A DNA stretch of 64,000 nucleotides, from assembly GCA_963989245.1 (NCBI GenBank), contig OZ022349.1, forward strand, positions 34,279,616-34,343,615. Direction: 5' to 3'. The notes beneath the pieces are model-generated. The model worked only from the letters and a program-made list of their open reading frames with translations, made no database searches and was not told the DNA's origin. The first letter of the stretch is position 1. Each line of letters opens with the position of its first letter. The stretch comes from Nansenia antarctica (lineage: Eukaryota; Chordata; Actinopteri; Argentiniformes; Microstomatidae). The position numbers and the translations under genes are program-made. Of the stretch, positions 24,845 to 36,420 are shown piece by piece.

Positions 24845-27800
24845 TTGGCTGTTTGTGATTGGCTGTTTCCTCAGACGACTGTTTGTGATTGGCTGTTTCC
24901 TCAGACGACTGTTTGTGATTGGCTGTTTCCTCAGACGGCTGTTTGTGATTGGCTGTTTCCTCAGACGACTGTTTGTGATTGGCTGTTTCCTCAGACGACT
25001 GTTTGTGATTGGCTGTTTCCCCAGACGACAGTTTGTGATTGGCTGTTTCCTCAGACGAATGTTTGTGATTGGCTGTTTGTGATTGGCTGTTTCCTCAGAC
25101 GACTGTTTGTGATTGGCTGTTTCCTCAGACGACTGTTTGTGATTGGCTGTTTCCTCAGACGACTGTTTGTGATTGGCTGTTTCCTCAGACGACTGTTTGT
25201 GATTGGCTGTTTCCTCAGACGACAGTTTGTGATTGGCTGTTTCCTCAGACGACTGTTTGTGATTGGCTGTTTCCTCAGACGACTGTTTGTGATTGGCTGT
25301 TTCCTCAGACGACTGTTTGTGATTGGCTGTTTCCTCAGACGACTGTTTGTGATTGGCTGTTTCCTCAGACGACTGTTTGTGATTGGCTGTTTCCTCAGAC
25401 GACTGTTTGTGATTGGCTGTTTTCTCAGACGACTGTTTGTGATTGGCTGTTTCCTCAGACGACAGTTTGTGATTGGCTGTTTGTGATTGGCTGTATCCTC
25501 AGACGACTGTTTGTGGTTGGCTGTTTCCTCAGACGACTGTTTGTGATTGGCTGTTTCCTCAGACGACTGTTTGTGATTGGCTGTTTCCTCAGACGACTGT
25601 TTGTTATTGGCTGTTTCCTCAGACGACTGTTTGTGATTGGCTGTTTCCTCAGACGACTGTTTGTGATTGGCTGTTTCCTCAGACGACTGTTTGTGATTGG
25701 CTGTTTCCTCAGACGACTGTTTGTGATTGGCTGTTTTCTCAGACGACTGTTTGTGATTGGCTGTTTCCTCAGATGACAGTTTGTGATTGGCTGTTTGTGA
25801 TTGGCTGTATCCTCAGACGACTGTTTGTGGTTGGCTGTTTCCTCAGACGACTGTTTGTGATTGGCTGTTTCCTCAGACGACTGTTTGTGATTGGCTGTTT
25901 CCTCAGACGACTGTTTGTGATTGGCTGTTTCCTCAGACGACTGTTTGTGATTGGCTGTTTCCTCAGACGACTGTTTGTGATTGGCTGTTTTCTCAGACGA
26001 CTGTTTGTGATTGGCTGTTTCCTCAGACGACTGTTTGTGATTGGCTGTTTCCTCAGACGACTGTTTGTGATTGGCTGTTTCCTCAGACGACTGTTTGAGA
26101 TTGGCTGTTTCCTCAGACGACAGTTTGTGATTGGCTGTTTCCTCAGACGACTGTTTGTGATTGGCTGTTTGTGATTGGCTGTATCCTCAGACGACAGTTT
26201 GTGATTGGCTGTTTCCTCAGACGACTGTTTGTGATTGGCTGTTTGTGATTGGATGTTTCCTCAGACGGCTGTTTGTGATTGGCTGTTTCCTCAGACGACT
26301 GTTTGTGATTGGCTGTTTCCTCAGACGACTGTTTGTGATTGGCTGTTTCCTCAGACGACTGTTTGTGATTGGCTGTTTCCTCAGACAACTGTTTGTGATT
26401 GGCTGTTTCCTCAGACGGCTGTTTGTGATTGGCTGTTTCCTGAGACGGCTGTTTGTGATTGGCTGTTTCCTCAGACGACTGTTTGTGATTGGCTGTTTCC
26501 TCAGACGACTGTTTGTGATTGGCTGTTTCCTCAGACGACTGTTTGTGATTGGCTGTTTCCTCAGATGACTGTTTGTGATTGGCTGTTTCCTCAGATGACT
26601 GTTTGTGATTGGCTGTTTCCTCAGATGGCTGTTTGTGATTGGATGTTTCCTCAGACGGCTGTTTGTGATTGGCTGTTTCCTCAGACGACTGTTTGTGCTT
26701 GACTGTTTCGTCAGACGACTGTTTGTGATTGGCTGTTTCCTCATACGACTGTTTGTGATTGGCAGTTTTCTCAGACGACTGTTTGTGATTGGCTGTTTCC
26801 TCAGACGACTGTTTGTGATTGGCTGTTTCCTCAGACGACTGTTTGTGATTGTCTGTTTCCTCAGACGACTGTTTGTTATTGGCTGTTTCCTCAGACGGCT
26901 GTTTGTGATTGGCTGTTTCCTCAGACGACTGTTTGTGATTGGCTGTTTCCTCAGACGACTGTTTGTGATTGGCTGTTTGTGATTGGCTGTTTCCTCAGAC
27001 GACTGTTTGTGATTGGCTGTTTCCTCAGACGACTGTTTGTGATTGGCTGTTTCCTCAGACGACTGTTTGTGATTGGCTGTTTCCTTAGACGACTGTTTGT
27101 GATTGGCTGTTTCCTCAGACGGCTGTTTGTGATTGGCTGTTTCCTCAGACGACTGTTTGTGATTGGCTGTTTCCTCAGACGACTGTTTGTGATTGGCTGT
27201 TTGTGATTGGCTGTTTCCTCAGACGACTGTTTGTGATTGGCTGTTTCCTCAGACGACTGTTTGTGATTGGCTGTTTCCTCAGACGACTGTTTGTGATTGG
27301 CTGTTTCCTCAGACGACTGTTTGTGATTGGCTGTTTCCTCAGACGGCTGTTTGTGATTGGCTGTTTCCTCAGACGACTGTTTGTGATTGGCTGTTTCCTC
27401 AGACGACTGTTTGTGATTGGCTGTTTCCTCAGACGACTGTTTGTGATTGGCTGTTTTATCAGACGACTGTTTGTGATTGGCTGTTTTCTCAGACGACTGT
27501 TTGTGATTGGCTGTTTCCTCAGACGACTGTTTGTGATTGGCTGTTTCCTCAGACGACTGTTTGTGATTGGCTGTTTCCTCAGACGACTGTTTGTGATTGG
27601 CTGTTTCCTCAGACGACAGTTTGTGATTGGCTGTTTCCTCAGACGACTGTTTGTGATTTTCTGTTTGTGATTGGCTGTATCCTCAGACGACTGTTTGTGA
27701 TTGGCTGTTTCCTCAGACGACTGTTTGTGATTGGCTGTTTCCTCAGACGACTGTTTGTGATTGGCTGTTTCCTCAGACGGCTGTTTGTGATTGGCTGTTT

Positions 27801-28074
27801 CCTCAGACGACTGTTTGTGATTGGCTGTTTCCTCAGACGACTGTTTGTGATTGGCTGTTTCCCCAGACGACAGTTTGTGATTGGCTGTTTCCTCAGACGA
27901 ATGTTTGTGATTGGCTGTTTGTGATTGGCTGTTTCCTCAGACGACTGTTTGTGATTGGCTGTTTCCTCAGACGACTGTTTGTGATTGGCTGTTTCCTCAG
28001 ACGACTGTTTGTGATTGGCTGTTTCCTCAGACGACTGTTTGTGATTGGCTGTTTCCTCAGACGACTGTTTGTGA
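24845..28074 (+). repeat. 3.2-kb segment, copy 1 of 2 (offset 4,904 bp)
   Basis: Runs of 224, 404, 314, 374, 74, 734, 224, 464, 254 and 164 bp, reproduced at 29749-32978. Private variants here are GTTATTGG at 25605, two successive CAGATGACTG units near 26574 and 26604, GATTGTCTG near 26851 and GTTATTGG near 26877. The 734-bp run at 26235 contains the array's most changed units: GTGCTTGACTGTTTCGTCAG near 26697, CCTCATACG near 26741 and GGCAGTTTTCTC at 26761. Confidence 0.87.
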
Positions 28075-29748
28075 TTGGCTGTTTGTGATTGGATGTTTCC
28101 TCAGACGGCTGTTTGTGATTGGCTGTTTCCTCAGACGACTGTTTGTGATTGGCTGTTTCCTCAGACGACTGTTTGTGATTGGCTGTTTCCTCAGACGACA
28201 GTTTGTGATTGGCTGTTTCCTCAGACGACTGTTTGTGATTTTCTGTTTGTGATTGGCTGTATCCTCAGACGACTGTTTGTGATTGGCTGTTTCCTCAGAC
28301 GACTGTTTGTGATTGGCTGTTTCCTCAGACGACTGTTTGTGATTGGCTGTTTCCTCAGACGGCTGTTTGTGATTGGCTGTTTCCTCAGACGACTGTTTGT
28401 GATTGGCTGTTTCCTCAGACGACTGTTTGTGATTGGCTGTTTCCCCAGACGACAGTTTGTGATTGGCTGTTTCCTCAGACGAATGTTTGTGATTGGCTGT
28501 TTGTGATTGGCTGTTTCCTCAGACGACTGTTTGTGATTGGCTGTTTCCTCAGACGACTGTTTGTGATTGGCTGTTTCCTCAGACGACTGTTTGTGATTGG
28601 CTGTTTCCTCAGACGACTGTTTGTGATTGGCTGTTTCCTCAGACGACTGTTTGTGATTGGCTGTTTGTGATTGGATGTTTCCTCAGACGGCTGTTTGTGA
28701 TTGGCTGTTTCCTCAGACGACTGTTTGTGATTGGCTGTTTCCTCAGACGACTGTTTGTGATTGGCTGTTTTCTCAGACGACTGTTTGTGATTGGCTGTTT
28801 CCTCAGACGACTGTTTGTGATTGGCTGTTTCCTCAGACGACTGTTTGTGATTGGCTGTTTCCTCAGACGACTGTTTGTGATTGGCTGTTTCCTCAGACGG
28901 CTGTTTGTGATTGGCTGTTTCCTCAGACGACTGTTTGTGATTGGCTGTTTCCTCAGACGACTGTTTGTGATTGGCTGTTTCCTCAAACGTCTGTTTGTGA
29001 TTGGCTGTTTTCTCAGACGACTGTTTGTGATTGGCTCTTTCCTCAGACGACTGTTTGTGATTGGCTGTTTCCTCAGACGACTGTTTGTGATTGGCTGTTT
29101 CCTCAGACGACTGTTTGTGATTGCCTGTTTCCTCAGACGACAGTTTGTGATTGGCTGTTTCCTCAGACGACTGTTTGTGATTGGCTGTTTGTGATTGGCT
29201 GTTTCCTCAGACGACTGTTTGTGATTGGCTGTTTCCTCAGACGACTATTTGTGATTGGCTGTTTCCTCAGACGACTGTTTGTGATTGGCTGTTTCCTCAG
29301 ACGACTGTTTGTGATTGGCTGTTTCCCCAGACGACAGTTTGTGATTGGCTGTTTCCTCAAACGTCTGTTTGTGATTGGCTGTTTTCTCAGACGACTGTTT
29401 GTGATTGGCTCTTTCCTCAGACGACTGTTTGTGATTGGCTGTTTCCTCAGACGACTGTTTGTGATTGGCTGTTTCCTCAGACGACTGTTTGTGATTGCCT
29501 GTTTCCTCAGACGACAGTTTGTGATTGGCTGTTTCCTCAGACGACTGTTTGTGATTGGCTGTTTGTGATTGGCTGTTTCCTCAGACGACTGTTTGTGATT
29601 GGCTGTTTCCTCAGACGGCTGTTTGTGATTGGCTGTTTCCTCAGACGACTGTTTGTGATTGGCTGTTTCCTCAGACGACTGTTTGTGATTGGCTGTTTCC
29701 CCAGACGACAGTTTGTGATTGGCTGTTTCCTCAGACGAATGTTTGTGA
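28075..29748 (+). repeat. Runs between the two 3.2-kb copies, with doubled long-block tail
   Basis: Runs of 164, 254, 164, 524, 374 and 194 bp. The 524-bp run at 28657 is a shortened long block (CAAACGTC near 28984, GGCTCTTT near 29031, GATTGCC near 29123). The following 374-bp run repeats CAAACGTC (near 29359), GGCTCTTT and GATTGCC immediately after a CCCC/CAG unit. The tail of the long block is therefore present twice here, joined to AATG-type sequence. Confidence 0.8.
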
Positions 29749-32700
29749 TTGGCTGTTTGTGATTGGCTGTTTCCTCAGACGACTGTTTGTGATTGGCTGT
29801 TTCCTCAGACGACTGTTTGTGATTGGCTGTTTCCTCAGACGGCTGTTTGTGATTGGCTGTTTCCTCAGACGACTGTTTGTGATTGGCTGTTTCCTCAGAC
29901 GACTGTTTGTGATTGGCTGTTTCCCCAGACGACAGTTTGTGATTGGCTGTTTCCTCAGACGAATGTTTGTGATTGGCTGTTTGTGATTGGCTGTTTCCTC
30001 AGACGACTGTTTGTGATTGGCTGTTTCCTCAGACGACTGTTTGTGATTGGCTGTTTCCTCAGACGACTGTTTGTGATTGGCTGTTTCCTCAGACGACTGT
30101 TTGTGATTGGCTGTTTCCTCAGACGACAGTTTGTGATTGGCTGTTTCCTCAGACGACTGTTTGTGATTGGCTGTTTCCTCAGACGACTGTTTGTGATTGG
30201 CTGTTTCCTCAGACGACTGTTTGTGATTGGCTGTTTCCTCAGACGACTGTTTGTGATTGGCTGTTTCCTCAGACGACTGTTTGTGATTGGCTGTTTCCTC
30301 AGACGACTGTTTGTGATTGGCTGTTTTCTCAGACGACTGTTTGTGATTGGCTGTTTCCTCAGACGACAGTTTGTGATTGGCTGTTTGTGATTGGCTGTAT
30401 CCTCAGACGACTGTTTGTGGTTGGCTGTTTCCTCAGACGACTGTTTGTGATTGGCTGTTTCCTCAGACGACTGTTTGTGATTGGCTGTTTCCTCAGACGA
30501 CTGTTTGTGATTGGCTGTTTCCTCAGACGACTGTTTGTGATTGGCTGTTTCCTCAGACGACTGTTTGTGATTGGCTGTTTCCTCAGACGACTGTTTGTGA
30601 TTGGCTGTTTCCTCAGACGACTGTTTGTGATTGGCTGTTTTCTCAGACGACTGTTTGTGATTGGCTGTTTCCTCAGATGACAGTTTGTGATTGGCTGTTT
30701 GTGATTGGCTGTATCCTCAGACGACTGTTTGTGGTTGGCTGTTTCCTCAGACGACTGTTTGTGATTGGCTGTTTCCTCAGACGACTGTTTGTGATTGGCT
30801 GTTTCCTCAGACGACTGTTTGTGATTGGCTGTTTCCTCAGACGACTGTTTGTGTTTGGCTGTTTCCTCAGACGACTGTTTGTGATTGGCTGTTTTCTCAG
30901 ACGACTGTTTGTGATTGGCTGTTTCCTCAGACGACTGTTTGTGATTGGCTGTTTCCTCAGACGACTGTTTGTGATTGGCTGTTTCCTCAGACGACTGTTT
31001 GAGATTGGCTGTTTCCTCAGACGACAGTTTGTGATTGGCTGTTTCCTCAGACGACTGTTTGTGATTGGCTGTTTGTGATTGGCTGTATCCTCAGACGACA
31101 GTTTGTGATTGGCTGTTTCCTCAGACGACTGTTTGTGATTGGCTGTTTGTGATTGGATGTTTCCTCAGACGGCTGTTTGTGATTGGCTGTTTCCTCAGAC
31201 GACTGTTTGTGATTGGCTGTTTCCTCAGACGACTGTTTGTGATTGGCTGTTTCCTCAGACGACTGTTTGTGATTGGCTGTTTCCTCAGACAACTGTTTGT
31301 GATTGGCTGTTTCCTCAGACGGCTGTTTGTGATTGGCTGTTTCCTGAGACGGCTGTTTGTGATTGGCTGTTTCCTCAGACGACTGTTTGTGATTGGCTGT
31401 TTCCTCAGACGACTGTTTGTGATTGGCTGTTTCCTCAGACGACTGTTTGTGATTGGCTGTTTCCTCAGATGACTGTTTGTGATTGGCTGTTTCCTCAGAC
31501 GACTGTTTGTGATTGGCTGTTTCCTCAGATGGCTGTTTGTGATTGGATGTTTCCTCAGACGGCTGTTTGTGATTGGCTGTTTCCTCAGACGACTGTTTGT
31601 GCTTGACTGTTTCGTCAGACGACTGTTTGTGATTGGCTGTTTCCTCATACGACTGTTTGTGATTGGCAGTTTTCTCAGACGACTGTTTGTGATTGGCTGT
31701 TTCCTCAGACGACTGTTTGTGATTGGCTGTTTCCTCAGACGACTGTTTGTGATTGGCTGTTTCCTCAGACGACTGTTTGTGATTGGCTGTTTCCTCAGAC
31801 GGCTGTTTGTGATTGGCTGTTTCCTCAGACGACTGTTTGTGATTGGCTGTTTCCTCAGACGACTGTTTGTGATTGGCTGTTTGTGATTGGCTGTTTCCTC
31901 AGACGACTGTTTGTGATTGGCTGTTTCCTCAGACGACTGTTTGTGATTGGCTGTTTCCTCAGACGACTGTTTGTGATTGGCTGTTTCCTTAGACGACTGT
32001 TTGTGATTGGCTGTTTCCTCAGACGGCTGTTTGTGATTGGCTGTTTCCTCAGACGACTGTTTGTGATTGGCTGTTTCCTCAGACGACTGTTTGTGATTGG
32101 CTGTTTGTGATTGGCTGTTTCCTCAGACGACTGTTTGTGATTGGCTGTTTCCTCAGACGACTGTTTGTGATTGGCTGTTTCCTCAGACGACTGTTTGTGA
32201 TTGGCTGTTTCCTCAGACGACTGTTTGTGATTGGCTGTTTCCTCAGACGGCTGTTTGTGATTGGCTGTTTCCTCAGACGACTGTTTGTGATTGGCTGTTT
32301 CCTCAGACGACTGTTTGTGATTGGCTGTTTCCTCAGACGACTGTTTGTGATTGGCTGTTTTATCAGACGACTGTTTGTGATTGGCTGTTTTCTCAGACGA
32401 CTGTTTGTGATTGGCTGTTTCCTCAGACGACTGTTTGTGATTGGCTGTTTCCTCAGACGACTGTTTGTGATTGGCTGTTTCCTCAGACGACTGTTTGTGA
32501 TTGGCTGTTTCCTCAGACGACAGTTTGTGATTGGCTGTTTCCTCAGACGACTGTTTGTGATTTTCTGTTTGTGATTGGCTGTATCCTCAGACGACTGTTT
32601 GTGATTGGCTGTTTCCTCAGACGACTGTTTGTGATTGGCTGTTTCCTCAGACGACTGTTTGTGATTGGCTGTTTCCTCAGACGGCTGTTTGTGATTGGCT

Positions 32701-32978
32701 GTTTCCTCAGACGACTGTTTGTGATTGGCTGTTTCCTCAGACGACTGTTTGTGATTGGCTGTTTCCCCAGACGACAGTTTGTGATTGGCTGTTTCCTCAG
32801 ACGAATGTTTGTGATTGGCTGTTTGTGATTGGCTGTTTCCTCAGACGACTGTTTGTGATTGGCTGTTTCCTCAGACGACTGTTTGTGATTGGCTGTTTCC
32901 TCAGACGACTGTTTGTGATTGGCTGTTTCCTCAGACGACTGTTTGTGATTGGCTGTTTCCTCAGACGACTGTTTGTGA
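29749..32978 (+). repeat. 3.2-kb segment, copy 2 of 2
   Basis: Same run series as 24845-28074. A private change, GTGTTTGGC near 30854, removes one CCAAT site. The doublet of CAGATGACTG seen in copy 1 is here CAGATGAC followed by consensus, and the GATTGTC and GTTATT changes of copy 1 are absent. The two copies have therefore diverged by a handful of substitutions since duplication. Confidence 0.87.
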
Positions 32979-33680
32979 TTGGCTGTTTGTGATTGGATGT
33001 TTCCTCAGACGGCTGTTTGTGATTGGCTGTTTCCTCAGACGACTGTTTGTGATTGGCTGTTTCCTCAGACGACTGTTTGTGATTGGCTGTTTTCTCAGAC
33101 GACTGTTTGTGATTGGCTGTTTCCTCAGACGACTGTTTGTGATTGGCTGTTTCCTCAGACGACTGTTTGTGATTGGCTGTTTCCTCAGACGACTGTTTGT
33201 GATTGGCTGTTTCCTCAGACGACAGTTTGTGATTGGCTGTTTCCTCAGACGACTGTTTGTGATTTTCTGTTTGTGATTGGCTGTATCCTCAGACGACTGT
33301 TTGTGATTGGCTGTTTCCTCAGACGACTGTTTGTGATTGGCTGTTTCCTCAGACGACTGTTTGTGATTGGCTGTTTCCTCAGACGGCTGTTTGTGATTGG
33401 CTGTTTCCTCAGACGACTGTTTGTGATTGGCTGTTTCCTCAGACGACTGTTTGTGATTGGCTGTTTCCCCAGACGACAGTTTGTGATTGGCTGTTTCCTC
33501 AGACGAATGTTTGTGATTGGCTGTTTGTGATTGGCTGTTTCCTCAGACGACTGTTTGTGATTGGCTGTTTCCTCAGATGACTGTTTGTGATTGGCTGTTT
33601 CCTCAGACGACTGTTTGTGATTGGCTGTTTCCTCAGACGACTGTTTGTGATTGGCTGTTTCCTCAGACGACTGTTTGTGA
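32979..33680 (+). repeat. 284/254/164 runs leading into the long block
   Basis: Three runs with GGATG at 32979 and GATTTTCTG at 33263. The series matches 21435-22136 and 51075-51776, in each case just upstream of a long variant-rich block, so these runs travel together with it. One CAGATGAC unit near 33579 is private. Confidence 0.78.
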
Positions 33681-36420
33681 TTGGCTGTTTGTGATTGGAT
33701 GTTTCCTCAGACGGCTGTTTGTGATTGGCTGTTTCCTCAGACGACTGTTTGTGATTGGCTGTTTCCTCAGACGACTGTTTGTGATTGGCTGTTTCCTCAG
33801 ACGACTGTTTGTGATTGGCTGTTTCCTCAGACGGCTGTTTGTGATTGGCTGTTTCCTCAGACGGCTGTTTGTGATTGGCTGTTTCCTCAGACGACTGTTT
33901 GTGATTGGCTGTTTCCTCAGACGGCTGTTTGTGATTGGCTGTTTACTCAGACGACTGTTTGTGATTGGCTGTTTCCTCAGACGACTGTTTGTGATTGGCT
34001 GTTTCCTCAGACGACTGTTTGTGATTGGCTGTTTCCTCAGACGACTGTTTGTGATTGGCTGTTTCCTCAAACGTCTGTTTGTGATTGGCTGTTTTCTCAG
34101 ACGACTGTTTGTGATTGGCTCTTTCCTCAGACGACTGTTTGTGATTGGCTGTTTCCTCAGACGACTGTTTGTGATTGGCTGTTTCCTCAGACGACAGTTT
34201 GTGATTGGCTGTTTCCTCAGACGACTGTTTGTGATTGGCTGTTTCCTCAGACGACTCTTTGTGATTGGATGTTTCCTCAGACGGCTGTTTGTGATTGGCA
34301 GTTTCCTCAGACGACTGTTTGTGATTGGCTGTTTCCTCAGACGACTGTTTGTGATTGGCTGTTTCCTCAGACGACTGTTTGTGATTGGCTGTTTCCTCAG
34401 ACGGCTGTTTGTGATTGGCTGTTTCCTCAGACGGCTGTTTGGGATTGGCTGTTTCCTCAGACGACTGTTTGTGATTGGCTGTTTCCTCAGACGGCTGTTT
34501 GTGATAGGCTGTTTACTCAGACGACTGTTTGTGATTGGCTGTTTCCTCAGACGACTGTTTGTGATTGGCTGTTTCCTCAGACGACTGTTTGTGATTGGCT
34601 GTTTCCTCAGACGACTGTTTGTGATTGGCTGTTTCCTCAGACGACTGTTTGTGATTGCCTGTTTCCTCAGACGACAGTTTGTGATTGGCTGTTTCCTCAG
34701 ACGACTGTTTGTGATTGGCTGTTTGTGATTGGCTGTTTCCTCAGACGACTGTTTGTGATTGGCTGTTTCCTCAGACGACTATTTGTGATTGGCTGTTTCC
34801 TCAGACGACTGTTTGTAATTGGCTGTTTCCTCAGACGACTGTTTGTGATTGGCTGTTTCCTCAGACGACTGTTTGTGATTGGCTGTTTCCTCAGACGACA
34901 GTTTGTGATTGGCTGTTTCCTCAGACGACTGTTTGTGATTGGCTGTTTGTGATTGGCTGTTTCCTCAGACGACTGTTTGTGATTGGATGTTTCCTCAGAC
35001 GGCTGTTTGTGATTGGCTGTTTCCTCAGACGACTGTTTGTGATTGGCTGTTTCCTCAGACGACTGTTTGTGATTGGCTGTTTCCTCAGACGACAGTTTGT
35101 GATTGGCTGTTTTCTCAGACGACTGTTTGTGATTGGCTGTTTGTGATTGGCTGTTTCCTCAGACGACTGTTTGTGATTGGATGTTTCCTCAGACGGCTGT
35201 TTGTGATTGGCTGTTTCCTCAGACGACTGTTTGTGATTGGCTGTTTCCTCAGACGGCTGTTTGTGATTGGCTGTTTCCTCAGACGACTGTTTGTGATTGG
35301 CTGTTTCCTCAGACGGCTGTTTGTGATTGGCTGTTTCCTCAGACGGCTGTTTGTGATTGGCTGTTTCCTCAGACGACTGTTTGTGATTGGCTGTTTCCTC
35401 AGACGGCTGTTTGTGATTGGCTGTTTACTCAGACGACTGTTTGTGATTGGCTGTTTCCTCAGACGACTGTTTGTGATTGGCTGTTTCCTCAGACGACTGT
35501 TTGTGATTGGCTGTTTCCTCAGACGACTGTTTGTGATTGGCTGTTTCCTCAAACGTCTGTTTGTGATTGGCTGTTTTCTCAGACGACTGTTTGTGATTGG
35601 CTCTTTCCTCAGACGACTGTTTGTGATTGGCTGTTTCCTCAGACGACTGTTTGTGATTGGCTGTTTCCTCAGACGACAGTTTGTGATTGGCTGTTTCCTC
35701 AGACGACTGTTTGTGATTGGCTGTTTCCTCAGACGACTGTTTGTGATTGGATGTTTCCTCAGACGGCTGTTTGTGATTGGCAGTTTCCTCAGACGACTGT
35801 TTGTGATTGGCTGTTTCCTCAGACGACTGTTTGTGATTGGCTGTTTCCTCAGACGACTGTTTGTGATTGGCTGTTTCCTCAGACGGCTGTTTGTGATTGG
35901 CTGTTTCCTCAGACGGCTGTTTGGGATTGGCTGTTTCCTCAGACGACTGTTTGTGATTGGCTGTTTCCTCAGACGGCTGTTTGTGATAGGCTGTTTACTC
36001 AGACGACTGTTTGTGATTGGCTGTTTCCTCAGACGACTGTTTGTGATTGGCTGTTTCCTCAGACGACTGTTTGTGATTGGCTGTTTCCTCAGACGACTGT
36101 TTGTGATTGGCTGTTTCCTCAGACGACTGTTTGTGATTGCCTGTTTCCTCAGACGACAGTTTGTGATTGGCTGTTTCCTCAGACGACTGTTTGTGATTGG
36201 CTGTTTGTGATTGGCTGTTTCCTCAGACGACTGTTTGTGATTGGCTGTTTCCTCAGACGACTATTTGTGATTGGCTGTTTCCTCAGACGACTGTTTGTAA
36301 TTGGCTGTTTCCTCAGACGACTGTTTGTGATTGGCTGTTTCCTCAGACGACTGTTTGTGATTGGCTGTTTCCTCAGACGACAGTTTGTGATTGGCTGTTT
36401 CCTCAGACGACTGTTTGTGA
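33681..36420 (+). repeat. Two copies of the long variant-rich block
   Basis: 33681-34714 (34 units) and 35133-36196 (35 units) carry the same ordered markers as 22137-23170, including GTGATAGG near 34506 and 35986. The run after each (34715 and 36197) has ACTATTTG and GTAATTGG. The first copy has a private GACTCTTTG near 34256. In between, runs of 224 and 194 bp include a TTTTCTC unit near 35110 that also appears near 23600 and 58383. Confidence 0.85.
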
